A stretch of DNA of 64,000 bases from NCBI GenBank assembly GCA_035235625.1, contig CP141148.1:30071057-30135056 (forward strand), read 5' to 3'. The position numbers and the translations under genes are program-made. Within the stretch, counting starts at the first letter, position 1; each line of letters opens with the position of its first letter. Below, piece after piece: positions 47,101 through 62,100 of the stretch. This DNA is from Saururus chinensis (lineage: Eukaryota; Streptophyta; Magnoliopsida; Piperales; Saururaceae). The notes beneath the pieces are model-generated. The model searched no databases and was not told the DNA's origin. It saw only the letters and a list, made by a program, of their open reading frames with translations.

Positions 47101-47800
47101 AGCTACCTCGTCGATATGATAATGTCCAAGTTAGTCTGTAATAACAGACTGAAGTGGCATCTTCATGGTGCTTGATGATCGACTAACATAATGCCAACAA
47201 GACCTCACCTAAAGTATATGTGTTAACAACGTCAATCAAATGTGCATATGTCCATCTTTTCAAACCAAGCTATAATAGAAAATAAATGTCACAAAACAAT
47301 ACACACGAAATAAGAAAATATTATGTCTTTCCAAAGCTACCTCAGATGTGCCCCTAGGCTGATGTTATATCCTTTGAATTATCGCATGGTAGAATATGTC
47401 TTAGTATAATCATCATGTACGTGCTACTAACACTATGCAATGATGTACAATCATCCCCTTGAAAATATTCTACCACAGCGATGATGTCTAGCCCAGTAAG
47501 TAGTAATGTGGTGACCTAGTCTAGTAACTTGATGGATTTATCATACAAGGAGGACCAAGCCAAAACAAATTGAAGCATCACACGGTCAGGGATGTGCATC
47601 TCCATGATCTCAAAACAAATAGATAGCCACACATCCCATCCCTAAGTACATAGAGGACATACATAGTTATTGTTGTCATAGAATATTTGCAGTACAAGTG
47701 AATAACATTGACACCACTAACCGGGATGCAATGCTTAAATCTTGTTATAGATGGCCTAAAAATTTCCAAAACATACACTCCATATCCATACCCCAATTAT
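47101..47800 (-). pseudogene. MULE transposase/plant mobile domain remnant, inverted copy
   Basis: The minus strand reads FRPSITRFKHCIPVSGVNVIHLY near 47750-47690, the start of the MULE transposase core, where family members have a DGTHLYGKY-like phrase. It then passes into a plant-mobile-domain-like stretch near 47600-47540. The copy mirrors 48330-48920, for example CCATCAAGTTACT at 47535 against CCATCGAGTTACT at 48572. It is broken by stops. The gypsy LTR ends at 47100, so this copy was cut off on its distal side by that insertion. Confidence 0.65.
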
Positions 47801-47814
47801 CTATTTGCTCATTT

Positions 47815-48920
47815 GTGAAGGGCAACAAAACGAGGAAGAGTTAAATGTTGGACAAATCTTTGAGGATAGAGAGACATTCATCACAGCTTTAAGGTAGTTT
47901 TCAATTAGGAATCATGTTCAATGCAAGGTTATGCATGCAAATTCAACAGAATATATCCACAGGCAGTGCATTGATAGTGCTTGCAACTAGAGAGTTCATG
48001 GATCAATGAGGAAGGGTTTAGGAATGCCCAGCTTAGCACTGATCACAGGCAGTGTAGTGCAACGTTATTTGCAAGGTCATAATGCCTTATTATTCAAAGA
48101 ATGAATGAGGCATTCCACATAGACATTTTTATAAAAAGGCATGGGTGGCAAGCAATATGGCCATAAAAGCCATTTGTGGGGATTGGGTTTAATCATACAA
48201 ATTGTGCCAATGTACCTTAAGGCAATACAAAATGTAAATCCCGGTATCGTACACTTGATGAAGTGGAAGATCATTGGTGGCCCGCGTCAGATATTTAAGC
48301 ATATGTTTTGGGCATTTGAGTCATATAGTGAGGTTTAGGCATTGCATCTCGCTAATTGGTGTCAATGTCACTCATTTATATGGCAAGTATCCTAGATCGC
48401 TTATGGCGGCAACAACTATCTAAAGTACCATTGCATCCCTATATGTACGAAGGGATGGGATGTGTGTGCCTATCTATAACTCCACTTATATGCTTTGAGA
48501 TTGTGGAGATACACATCCCTGATCATGTGATGCTTCAATTTGGCTTAGAGCATGATACTCTTCCTTATCCATCGAGTTACTCGACAAGGCTGCCATATTA
48601 CTGAATGGGCAACACATCATGCAACACATATTGCTCAGTGAGAGGGGAACTATTTATGTTATAATTAGTATATCTTAATTATATAGCATAATATTTTCTT
48701 ATTTTCTGTTTATTATTTATGTGACATTTATTTTATATTCTATTATAGCATGGTTTGGGGAGATGGACATATGCACATTTGATTGACGCTCTTAACACAT
48801 ATACTTTGAGTGAGGTCTTATTAGCATCATGTCAGTCAATCATCAAGCACCATGAAGTGTCATTCATAGCGGCTACTACTTCAGTCAGTTATTATAGTGT
48901 GCATGGATTATCACATAGAC
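47815..48920 (+). pseudogene. MULE transposase fused to a plant mobile domain, degenerate
   Basis: In order on the + strand: an N-terminal MuDR DNA-binding-like region near 47840-47960 (LNVGQIFEDRETFITAL, FSIRNHVQCKVMHAN); a stretch near 48210-48310 (YLKAIQNVNPGIVHLMKW, FKHMFWAFESY); then HCISLIGVNVTHLYGKY near 48340-48390, the start of the MULE core. Almost directly after it come PLICFEIVEIHIPDHVMLQF (48483-48542) and EWATHHATHIAQ (48600-48640), which are plant mobile domain motifs. Most of the MULE core is therefore missing. Frames are broken by several stops. MULE elements carrying this domain are known in plants; that this was once one protein is inferred. Confidence 0.72.
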
Positions 48921-50193
48921 AAGGCAACTCAAACACCGATGAGGCTAGCTTCATACACATATATTTTATCTTCATATGTAGCAACCTTCAGCTTTGCATG
49001 ATAGTCCATGTCCATCTTCTATAATACTAGAGTATATATCTAGATCCAACCCATTCTCAACTAGTTAAGATGTTGATTATTTTGAGAGTATATACCTGAC
49101 GACAATGGTCACCTCATGTGTATCCCATCCCATTATTGAAGTAGTCATTATCTATGAGGACCAGAAGGACCAAGTGGAGCAGCTTCATGGCCAAGGGCGG
49201 GTCATAGTAGGGGTAGGAGAGTTAGAGCTCATTAGAGCTATTGTGATACATTTTTTTCAAATGTATAAAGTGCAAACTTCTTTTATATAATAACATAAGT
49301 TTTGGGAACATTTTATCTAATTTACATGTTACTTGCCTTTCTAAATGTAGGTTTTTCACATGTGTATTTAATACTAATATAAATTATATGTGGGTTTATT
49401 TTTACATGGCTTTAGGCATTGGCAAAATAAATATTTAAAAATAAAATTTTGATTTGATTTCAGTAGAAAATTGGAAAACAAAGGACAAAACTTAAATGAA
49501 ATAAGTTTAGAAATCAGTAGTAAACATGTCTAAGTTGTGTGACCCGCCCATTTTTGCTAGAATCCGAGCTACACCTAGCCCGGTTCGGTTACAAAAAAAT
49601 TAAATAAAGGGGGTTTTGATCCGAGTCTAGTTCATGGTCTTGTCAAAAAAAATTTGAAAAAATTACAATCAAACCAAAGAATTTCACAAGTGTTCTTTAG
49701 CAAAGGGCATATGACATTGAGGTGAATCGTTAAGTGGACCATGGGTCCTTAACATTCAAGTGTATCTTTGAGCATAATTTTGGACTCATTAGTGTTAAAA
49801 AAAACCCTAAAAATGACATAAATACCCCTATGAGCATATTGTCGCATTTATGTTAACAGAATCACGAACCAATTCGAAGGTAGAACATCTTGAGAAGAAA
49901 ATGACTTGAAAACAAAGGAGAGTAAGATGACCAAAGAAGAGGACTATACCCCCATGTGGGAGGATTACCTCAAAGGCCTTAGGGGTAGTCGTTTTTACGA
50001 AAACAGATACCTTAATGTAGAAACTTCATGCTTAAGAGTTTAAGGCAGTGTAATACACGCGTATGCATCACATTACATCGAACCACTAGAGTTGTATATA
50101 CATAAATTGCACAATACATAGGAGTTATTTACATTCTCATGTTTGAATTTTATAGTGTTAGCCTTGCAAATGAGTTAAATGGGATTCTATTGG
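48921..50193. other. Intergenic DNA
   Basis: I see no gene. Short + frames at 48755-49290 may be the decayed tail of the MULE/PMD element. The rest is AT-rich. Confidence 0.35.
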
Positions 50194-50525
<332 letters not shown>

Positions 50526-51579
50526 GCCCATGTTAATTATGTTGGGACCTAATGCATGTTTTTTATGTTGATGTGTTAGTAATACAATGATAACTTATAT
50601 TTAAAAAGATCAATCAAGAGAGATTAGCTTACTTTAGTTTGGAGGAAGAATACTTAATCAAGATAATGACTAAAATACCTTTAATGGGGTTTGGACCAGC
50701 TCATAGAATAAATAAGGCCCCGACATAGAAATTTACCTTAGTTAATAAACTTTATGCTAATGGTCGATTCACAATGTTAAGAGGACCCAATGGTTTAGAC
50801 GAATACTTGACTAAATAAAATTAATCGAGTTTAAGCTTTGAACATTAGAGAGTCGATAGTAATATAGACCTCAGGCTTCTATGGGTTATATTGGTTACAT
50901 TAATTATTGTCATTGAGGACATTTCTCTAAGAGCCGGGTGGAGATTGTGATACTTGTACACTTTCTTTACAACCACGATGGTTTGGGTATTAGCATAAAA
51001 AGGTTTTTCCCACGAGTTTCCCATAGGCCTTGACATAACCATAATGCGTACAAAAAATCAAAAGTTCATAAGCATCATGGAAGACTTATATTTCTCACAA
51101 ATATGTATCCATGAGTACAGTTGGAATTCACATCTCAATATTCGTGGCAAGCTTATGAAGGCCCTGGGAATTTTGGTCAAGTTGTTATTTAAGCAGTCTA
51201 CTCTAATGTTAGAGTTGGGTATTCAGGAATTTCTAAGAGAGTCAAGTCATCTCTAAGTTGGTATATTTATATTATGTTTATATTTTTTTACACTATGATT
51301 ATAGTGTGTTGACCTTCATCGAGAGTTCTTTTTATTAAACCTAGAGTTGGGTTAGATATGTTTGTATCATGTGTTATTTTAATTGTCATATAATATGTCT
51401 ATCTGTCCAAGGAATTAAAGGGGGTTATTAATTATTAAAAAAGGGTTTGTCAAATAAATAATGACATTAATTTTAATTAAAACAAGTAGAATATTTAAAT
51501 AACTTGCAAAAAATATAAGTTAGCTAAAAATACTTAAAGCTATACTTCATAAGATGGAGTTAAGCTATTCATAGATGTC
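50526..51579. other. AT-rich intergenic DNA
   Basis: No gene is seen. The phrase CCGGGTGGAGATTGTGATAC near 50935 looks like DNA near the start of an LTR, but no partner was found. Small frames lack known motifs. Confidence 0.3.
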
Positions 51580-51850
51580 ATAACACCATATGTTCCATAT
51601 CATGTTAATGATAACATAATGTGTCCTTTAAGCCAATAACTCATAATACGATATGTTCCATATCGTATATATGATACCACGATATTCGCTATATAATATT
51701 AATGATAACACGATATGTGTGTTCTTTGAGCCACCAACCCATAATACAACATATTGCATATTGCATATGTGATAACATGACATATCAATAATATGCGTTA
51801 TTAATAATATGATATATTTCATACCGTATATAAGATAACACAATATATTT
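51580..51850. repeat. AT-rich tandem repeat with CGATATG motifs
   Basis: A unit of about 115 bp containing GTGT-CCTTTAAGCCA, then CATAATACGATATG and TGATAACA, recurs roughly two and a half times. The short phrase ATATGTTCCATATCGTAT is itself nearly palindromic. Confidence 0.65.
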
Positions 51851-53188
51851 TTTACATGTATTCAAACACACAACATTCACAACAATTGTCATTCACAACA
51901 ATTGTCACTATATTATTGATACAAGTATTCATTAAGTCAAGGATGAAAGCCTCTAAGATTGTGTACATGTTAACACAAGATATTATATATAATAAAACTT
52001 GCATACAAAAAGATCATACTAAAGCCCCAATTTACCCAGTACAGTGAGATGTCATCATGGCTATTCTACAATATCATTCCTTAGCATCCACATCCTTCTT
52101 TATTCTTATATAGCCTTGTTCTCACCGAATAGTCCCCAAAATTTATTTTTGAAATTATAAGGATAAACAGTTTACATAATTATATATTTTTAAACAAAAA
52201 TTAAAGAACAATCGCCAATAAAGGAGGTTAACAATCATCAAAAAATCAAAATTCACTGTTCATGAAAATCACCCGGCAACAATCACAAATCACCTCCAAG
52301 GAATTGCCTTTTTACTTATGCGTCATTGCGACTAATTTACACAATTTTAAACCCTAACCCTTGCTACATTAGTATTTTAGTTCAAGTTTTTAAAATATCA
52401 TATAAATCTAATTTCTATAGAATAATTTTTTACAAAACTAAAAAATATAAAATATTTACATCTTAGGCCAGGTAATATAAAAAAATCTCTAAATAGAAAT
52501 GTGTGAAACTTCCATATACGCATTGTATCGGAGTTCCATCTTTGATTAGATGCAAATGATCATAAAATAGGTCAAATGAAAAGGCTAAATGTTCAGATTT
52601 TTCCAAATTAACAAATGAACAGAGCCAAAAAAAATTGAACTACACAATGGCTGGACACTGATGTTTTGGAATCCACCTCAGCACCCTGCATGCTGAGCTT
52701 AAATAGAATTTGGCCTCGTAATTTTGAAGAAAAGTGGCTGCAAATTCTAGTTCAAAATTGGATTTGGTTTGGCATCAAAGATGGGTTGCGGATTCATACA
52801 TGGATGCGAGTAGAAAATCTCTATTCAGGTTCCTCGCTATGTTAGAAAAAATTCGTGAGTTGTAAAAATTTCAAACAAGTCAGTAAGTCCAACCTTTTTG
52901 AGAAAATTTTACGATCCCAACGCATCAGATCTCTACACATTTAATTAAAGTTACTAAATACTAGAGATCTTGAAGAGAAAAGCTCAAGGTAAAATACAAT
53001 GGTGAAATGGCTGGAATCAACCATTAAACAGAACATTTCATTAGAGATTAGGTTGCAGATTTACAATCATAAAAAGGACTAAATAAATTACATGTTTCGG
53101 AGCACATCTCAAAATCGACATTTCTCTGACCCCATAAGCACTCTTCAGTTTCCAAACGCAGTCATGATTACTTCCTAGAATTATCTCA
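51851..53188. other. 3' flank and 3' UTR of ARP4
   Basis: The part next to 53188 is the 3' untranslated region of the minus-strand ARP4 gene. Its end is not determined. No other gene is seen. Confidence 0.4.
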
Positions 53189-56100
53189 TCAAGGGCACTT
53201 CCTCTGAATATATGACGTTCCATGCTCTTCAAATCTGCAACTCAGGAGTTCAACAAGATCCAAACAAATATGTAAATACCAAACTACTATTTATTTACTG
53301 AGGCGGGAAAGACAACACTGCATTTTTACTATTTAAATGTGGTAATGTGGTCTCAAGTGCTTACTGAGGCAAGACAAGATAGATAAACAAGAAATAAACC
53401 TTTTTTCCCTAGGCGAACACAAGTCAAACCTCTAATAAAAAACACATCTAGAGGCTGAGATTCTTATGCCTCTCCTTGACTTGTACAAGTAATTATCAAA
53501 GCCCTTTCCATTTCATCTTTTGTCCAATAGTTTAAATAATTTTGTACATAACCTAAAAATCAAGAACTACGAGATGTAAAGCCCTTGTTTACAAGGCTGT
53601 ACAAGCTTGCCTTGTGACTTTAAAAGCTGATCAGCTCCTTGATTTTCAAAATATCGCAATTGCAACAATAAAAAAAGCTTAAAGCTAATAAACGACCAAC
53701 CCTTGGAAAGACTGAATATCAGCAAATTAGCAGAGCATACACCTCTCACAAAGCTGTCTGCTTGCAATAGAAGGAAAGAGCTCTGAGAGGGAAAGATTAA
53801 ATATCCAAATCTTAAGCATATGCTTCAGATGATACTTAGATAATTCTAAAGTGTAGAAACCACACAAGGCATAATGTGTAAATATTGCATATTGCACCAA
53901 CGAAAACTTACTCTGCTTTGGAAAACCACATCTGCTGAAATGAACCTAGAGATGCCAGGATACTCCCTCCTATCCACACACTGAAAATAACACGGGTCTA
54001 AAAATGAAAGGCTGCTGACTTGTAATAAGTTCCCTATCTTCTATGATTTAGTTCGATACAAAGATGTGTTAAAAGAATTTTTTTTATTTTTAATGGAAAA
54101 GTAGCTCCTAATAGATACAACTTGGAATCTGATGTTATAAAAGCCACCTGAATCTCCTTTCAGTTGCGTTCCCACTTGCTAGTACCTTGACTCGAGCAGC
54201 TTGAGGAGATGCCTACAGAACACGAAGAGTTCAATGAGAGTTTCTTACCATTATCATTATTAGCTAAAAAATGCAAATGAAACCTTACATAGAAACCTAT
54301 TTAATATTGCACCATCCTGGGCTTTAACTGTCATTTGGGCCCCAAATTGAAGTGCTTTTAATGGATATGAAGTCTAAACACTCTCGCTACTTTAAGCTGA
54401 TTTTCTCTCACTACCACTGTCTCAAGAAAAAATTATCTCTTGGAGCAGATATAAATTATCCCATGTAGCTTGCAGATTTCAAATAATTCAAATATAGTTG
54501 TAAAATGAGATAAAATGTGAATATTTGATGGAAAGAAAACAAGATCTCATAGGCGAGCTAGCATTTATAGCAAAAACAAAAGTTTTCAGTTGTGAATAGT
54601 CCATTTATAACCCCACTTAAAAACGATTACTATTGTCGAGATTTTTAATTTTTTTCCTTCTAAAATAATTACTGGAGAACGCATGAAGCTTATGAGAAAC
54701 CTATGGGGATATCAAAATCCCCACCATGTCCTGAGAACATCTATGTCTAGAGACAACCACGAGGAGAAAATCACTAAATGTAGAATCCCATATAAGTATC
54801 TCTCAAGGTTGTTTCATGTTTATGTTATCCAAATCATAGTGCAGGGATTTAGTAAAGTTCTGTGGCATAGCAAAGATTGTAGACACCCTGAGAGACTCAT
54901 TTTCCTCCTCCCAACATCTTTTATAGCATGTCCTCCAAATTTAATGCTTCTCTCTGGAGCTCTACAAAAACTTGGAGGATCGGTTCACTATGCTCATGGA
55001 ACATAAATTTGGATAGATAGAAAATTACCCATTTTCTGTGATGCTTACAATTTAGAAGATGTTAAAGGAAGGAAACTCAAACCTAGCCCCACACATACAC
55101 AAAACTTATGCCTCATGCCACCAACTACTTGAATTATGAGTTCTTGAGGATCCGAGAATCTAATCTACAAAACATTTCATTAGCAAAAAATGGCAGCGAG
55201 AACTGAAAGAGGAATGCTTTCTTCTTATCATTGAATTGTCAAAACCAGATTTTCAACTTAACACTTACATAACTGGTGGAAAGTAGCCCAGGTTTGGCAG
55301 AGACCAATGATGCAACACCAGCGTAACTAGTTTAGGGTATAGAGATAGCTTTTAACTCTGAGCCTAGGAGGCCAGGAGTACTTGAGTAGTTTTAAGTGAG
55401 TATATCAACTCTAAACAGCTCATATATTTCCCAGAAAATTAGATTTTAACTTTAATACTAACAGGACTACACTACATGAGTTATAATATTTTGAAGAAAA
55501 GATTCTGTCAGTGAATTTCTCTCACAAACTGGTGTAACTTCAAGCATAGATATTTTCTTTTCTCAAATTAAAAAAGAAGGAAAAAGATAACTGTGATTAT
55601 TTGGTCCCTTCATAAATCTAGCTGAATTCAAACATATCGGACAAAACAAGGGTCTTTATGGACAACATAAAAAGCAGGCCGTCTGTCACAACTATGAGGT
55701 TCATAATAACATAAACATGCACACTGAGGTTGTGTAATGAAAGTTTATGTTTCTTTTTCCCTTCTCAACTTGTTTTTTAAATTTGCGCACTCCCATCGTC
55801 CTTATCTCCTTCTGTTAGCCCTCTTCTTCTACGCACACACATGGCCATCCACTCCCGCACTTTCTCTCAGACTTCAGTTCACTCCCTGCACACCGTTAAT
55901 TCAACAGACTTTGTGTAATGCTGTCAAAACCATCAACTTTCTGTTCTCAACCATTAGAAAGTGTTTCGGTCAGCCTAAGAATTCGGATCCCAAAAATTTA
56001 TTTGTCAGAACCCAATAAGTCCCTCTCTGCCTATTTTCTTAATCAAACCTCAAACCATGAAAGAAAATCAACCAATTACCACCCAAATAAACCCATCTTA

Positions 56101-59100
56101 CCTATGTCTATCACAACTATTTGTTCAGTTGTGAGAATTCCCTCAGCCACTCACTTTTCTACAAATTAACAAAAGAATATGGCAATCTATGTTTAAAGTT
56201 GAAATAGTCACCTATACAAAACTTAAAACAGTTTCTTATATTTGTCTCCTAACAAAAACTTTACCTCAATCAAATCTTTCTCAAGTCGCTCTTTCAACTG
56301 TTGCATTGATGCTGTGCCACCAGCAAGCTTTTCAAGAAAGTAAGGAATCAGCGTTACAGCTTTTCAAATGATAAATGTAAGTGGTATGTCACAATCAAAT
56401 TGCATGGCATGCAGCATCCTATAAAGGAGGAAGTATATATTACCAGTATACTACTAAATAGTTCTCGGCGAATGTCCACATCACATTTATTGATGCTATC
56501 AAGAACCTAAGCTCAAACCAGCACAGGAATGGTTATACAAAGGACCAATACTTTCTTTTTGTGAAACAAATTCAATTTTTAAAGCATGTAAGACATTACA
56601 AAATAATTAATAGACAAAAAGCATTTACCATCTGTGGAAGACCACGAATCGGAGGAGAAGACTCCATAAATCCTTCCATTCCTGGTATTGTCTAATAATT
56701 ACATAGAAACAAAAGGTATCAAGGCAAATACATGCAGACAAAAGTGTGTAAAAATACTGACAATCTATAATTTTACTCAGTTACACCATGGATTTAAAAA
56801 TTGGAAATACATTCAATGTTTAAAAAAAAAATTCTGAAATCATTCACCTGGACTAATGATGGGTTAAACAGAATATCAGGAATCTTGAACCTATCGGCCC
56901 CTATTTCAATTGTCCTGCATTATACATGACCAAAGTGCATTTAAAAATCACAAACAGCAATAGATGAATAACAGTGCCAAATCTATGTGTCCAGACTTAC
57001 TGTCCATCAGGAAGCTCATAAGATGTTGTTGGTATATTTGCATATGCACTTTCTGCAAGGAAAATTTGAATGTAAGAAAAGAAACAAATTAAAGGCATAC
57101 ATTCAATAACTACCATGAAAAATAAATAAATTTTTCCAAACAAAATCATATATAAAGATGAAGGGCTTTCAAAACTGCACAAACAATTAATTACCAACTC
57201 ATTACACTTTGTCGTTGTAGTAGCATTTCCATCTATTACCTGCGCAACCCAGGTTTCAGTCCCTAGTGACAGAATAACAAAAATTAACCCTATTATTCTT
57301 TTTGTAACACCAATCCCAAAAGGGGTTGGGATTTGGAAGGGTATCCGACTATAAAATCTAGCCATTGCTGAAGTACACGAATCCTGCCCTGTTGATTCAA
57401 GCTAATGCTGGAGCATGCATCGAAAGTGACACACTGCAGCGGTGGAGCTTAGTTGCAGTAGTAAGTAGGCAAGGTAGGCTACGGCATTCCCTTTATGCAA
57501 GGGTTAGGGTTGGGTGACCAAAGTTGTGGTTTAAAAGAGCGCAACAAGGTTGGTTTACACATATAAGGGAGAAGAAGGTAGTCCAAAAGAGTTGATTAAA
57601 TTTAGCCACTAGGTATTTAAAGACTCAAAAGGGCAAAAAAAAAATTAAATAAGCTAATACTTCAAGAAGAAAGAAGGCTAATATTACTTGTTTACAAGAG
57701 ATAAATTTGTAAAGGAAAGCCAAATTAATGTGTGAGGGTTACAAACATTTCTTTATCATACTATAATATAAAGCAAATTGGTGTAATATAAAACTTTCAA
57801 ATTCTCACTATATGACCCACATGTTTTATACTATTAATCCCTATTTTACCCCTACTTGATTCAACTTAATCCCAAAATAGCTAAAGATATTAGAATCATA
57901 ATCCCTATTTTTTAGGATATATTGATTTGAACTTTAAAATATTATATCTTACACTCCCAAACTCGGATGAAATCTATCAAATGAGATCCCACATGATTGT
58001 TTTTTTGAACTTTTTTGTAGGCCCCATGTATATGACACACTTCTCAATAATAATTTTTTATATATTTTGCATATTATATTATACATATTCAGATTTACGT
58101 ATTTTTAACGACCTTATAAAACTCTCGAAGAGCTCTATCAAATGAGACCCACAACAAAACTGGTGCTGAATATGAATAATATGATCCATGACAAAATCCT
58201 TCCACATCATTGTCTTCTCTGACCTACGACATTATATTTAGCCTATGAGATTTAGATTTATAGTTATCTACTATGAGTGTATATGACGTAGTATAGAGTT
58301 TGTGTGTAAAATTAATGATCATTGTGATTCTCAAAGTAGTGTATTGTAACTATAGCTTGCAAAGGATACCTTTATTTAATATAAATTTTATTTTTAATTT
58401 ATTTTATTTTATCTAATCTGTGTTTACACACATAATGCATGTGCATTTTTGCTAGTAGGAATAAAGCTAATAAACATGGTGTAGGTATTATTTTTCGTAA
58501 AAAACCAATGAGTTTGTGGACAACATTAAAAAAAAATAGTGATAGGTTAAATTTCTCCTAAACTACTTTTAGGAGAACACATTTCACATCTAGTGTCAGC
58601 TTATGCGCCACAAATTCCATTAAAAAGAATGTTAAGAAGCCACTTTTGGAAAAGATGAAGGTATTGCCTCAAGCAAATCCAAATGGAAGAAAATAATACT
58701 CCCTCCATCCCACATTAATAGCTCCATTTAGCAAAAAAGTTTGTTCTGTATTAATAGCTCCATTTTGTTAAATTTAAGTGATTGGGTACTTAAAAAAGAG
58801 TATCATAAGTTTATTTCCCTTATCTTAGATGTGGGTTTCACCAGTAAATAAAAACCACTATTTTTTCAAATGTAGCCACTAAAATGCGATGGAATAATCG
58901 GCAAAAATTTTAACAGGCATATACGCACAGGTAGAAATATAAAAAGGACACCGGTGTGGTGAATATCTATTCCTACCTATTTTCATCTTTTCTTCTTCAA
59001 GCATATTGACCTTTTTCTCGCATTCCTTCATCATAGCCTCGTTCACCACCCTTTTAGCTTCTTTCCTACCATAAATATATTTTTCTAAATCCACACTATT

Positions 59101-62100
59101 CCCATTTGTGTGCCATCTTTTAAAACACATCCTATTTCTCTCATAACTTCTTAGATACCCTCACTCCACCACCAAATCTCCACCTGATATATATTTAGCT
59201 TTAGGAGACCAAATACTTCTTTTGTTACTTCTCTTGTAACCCTCGCCATGTTGTCCTACTTGAAGGTTCTAAGCTTAATTTAGCTTTCAACTTGTTTGGA
59301 AAAAACATAATTTATCTCCTTTTGAAGTCCACCACATGGTTCTGGGTGCTCCAATTTTAGCTTTTCCCCTTTTCCATCCTTTAATACCCAAATCCAAAAC
59401 TAATAGCTTATGTTATGTTAATGAAGCCTCACCAAGGATGACCTTACAATCACGCTAAACCATAATGAAAAAACAATTTGATTTTTGTTCAGGCCACTCT
59501 TAAAAGTTAATGTTTTACCACCATTCTGGTTTTATTCAGGCCACTTAAGGAGGGGGAGAGGGGGGGGGGTGTGGAATTTCTCTAGATTCTAAGGATTCCA
59601 CCACAATTCCATCCTGAATAAATGGAATTGTGGTTGGACACGAAAATAGTATGGAATTAAAAATTCTTTTGGAAGATTCGGGCTCGATTTTGACAATCAC
59701 TAAATCACCTCGGCGAGGTGACTCCAGCTCCCAACCTCTCATTTTGGAATTTTGAATTCCATCATTTTCTACCAATTACCTTCAATATCAATATGAGCCT
59801 CAAGAAGTCTGCCATTATGTGTGGACCCCATTTAAAAAGTTTAAAAGAACATACCCATGTGGGGTCTTGTTTTATAGGGGGTCATCAATACGAGTGCAAC
59901 AGAACCAAGAATGTGCATATCTAGAGAGAGAGAGTTATGCTAGTTTAAAGTTTTTAGAAGTGGGTCTAAAGTTTTATCCAAATTTATTCTAAAAAATTCC
60001 ATTAACAACCTTAATTCTAATTCTACGCTGAATCAATTGAATTAATCCCAAAAAATTTAACTTCCGTTTCTAAAAAAGTTTACTCCCAAACAGCCCTAAA
60101 AATTACTAAATGTTTTACCATCTTAAGAAAAAATACCATTTCCTTTATACAGACTACTAACAATACAGTTTAGTTAAGTTATTGTGTTCCATATTTGTTC
60201 AGCTAAAATTAAATCATATAAAATAACTATAACCAATAAATAATGGGAAAACATACATGCATATTTACATACATATAGACATACATATTTACATACATAC
60301 ATTCATATAATATATGTATATATATAGATAGATATTGATAATCGTGTGCTAAAAAAATGCAACTTGCATTACAACATGAGAATTCAAACAACAAACTCAT
60401 TGAATCTATTAGTCAATCAGTCACAGTCAAAAAGAGATTTCCGGTGAACTATACAAAGACACTGTTTGGATACAGGGGTATAAAGGATTCATGGGAAAAT
60501 TCACAGGTCCCTGAAATTTGGGTATGAAGCAAAAATTCTCCAACAGGAGAATTGAGGATGAAAAAAACCTGAATCCACTTCTTTAGGAATCTTGTTAAGG
60601 ATATTCCTCCAAGTGGGAACTCATTGGCAGAACAAAAGCCAACACATAATAAATGCACCTGTCCATGTAATTTCTCCACAGGAGAACCTCATTTTATGAG
60701 TCAGGGAAAAAAGTTCAATGCAAGAATAGGGCATACCATCAAAAGGAGTATCTGGGGCACGACATACGCATTCCTTGATATCACTGGCTATGACTTTCTA
60801 ATATGGAAAATAAATTAATTTCAAAACAATTAAAATAAAAACAAGAGAGCAAAAAAACAGATAGAATTAGATGAAATAACAACATACTTGAGAATAAAGT
60901 CGATAACTTTGAGATGTATTTGGGAAATCGAGGTCTACTGTCTGCAGAGATTGCCAAGTGAAAGGCAGAAGTGACACAAATGAACAAAAAAGGAAACATC
61001 ATAATATCCAGAGAAGTGAAAGGTAACTGATTAAGGAAACAAAAAACAGAATGGTCACTAGGAGAATATGAATAAGTTGTCACCCTGGCAAAATACTAGA
61101 AAAGAATTATCTTGCTAAAAACAAAAAACCAAAAGGTGCGGGTGCTAGAATTATGCTATTTAGTTCTACAATAACCATTATCTAGGGAAAGCAGTCAACA
61201 AATTTCTGAACCAGTATTAGCCTATGAGCTGACTGAGCTAGATACCGTAACTTTCACCTAAGCAGAATTAGGCATATATTAGGATAGCATAACTTTAATG
61301 ATCTTAATAATAAAAGTTTCCATTACATATTAGGAAATCAAGATTCTTCAGTAGACATACAACTGAACATAAAATCACCAAGATGATTACCAGAAATTCT
61401 CCCGGGCGAAACTCCTTCCTTTTAAAAGAATACCTAGGCCTCATCTGTCAATGAAGTAAAAAGATAATATAAGACAGCTATAAATCAAAAGGCTTATTTC
61501 ACACATTTCCACGCCTAAATCGTTTTTATGTCATTTTTTTCTGAGAAACAAAAATGCACTAAATATAAAAGGTATATATCTTACAGTAATCCCCTTGCTT
61601 TCCAAGCTTTTCATCATGCACTCTGTTAGAAATTCACCACCAATTGGGGACGTCATCACAGCCTATAATCAAAACATTAATGAATACAATTAGTACACAA
61701 TCATCATAAAAGGTGCACCAAGCCAAAACAAATAACTACATTAAGCAAAATTGCGAAGCTAGGCTCTCTCTAGTTAGTAAAATAAACCTTCTGAAGGACA
61801 TAACCATCATGAACTGCTGCAACTGTTGTAGATCCACCACCACTGAGTAACAGGAAAGCAATTTGGTTAAGAAAACCACTTAATAAATTATTCTATACTT
61901 ATTCAAAAGCAATCACGTAGATTCTACAGTAATAAGTTATAGGAGTTAAATGCAACTGTGAATCCTCTGCCCAAGATTTATTTCATAAAGATTGTTGGGC
62001 AAGCATTTAGTGGAAATTTAGACTACAAATTTGCACAACTGTTATACTATTGGGAATATGCCTAATCAAAAAAACCATAATATGAGAACAAAGTTAGAAA

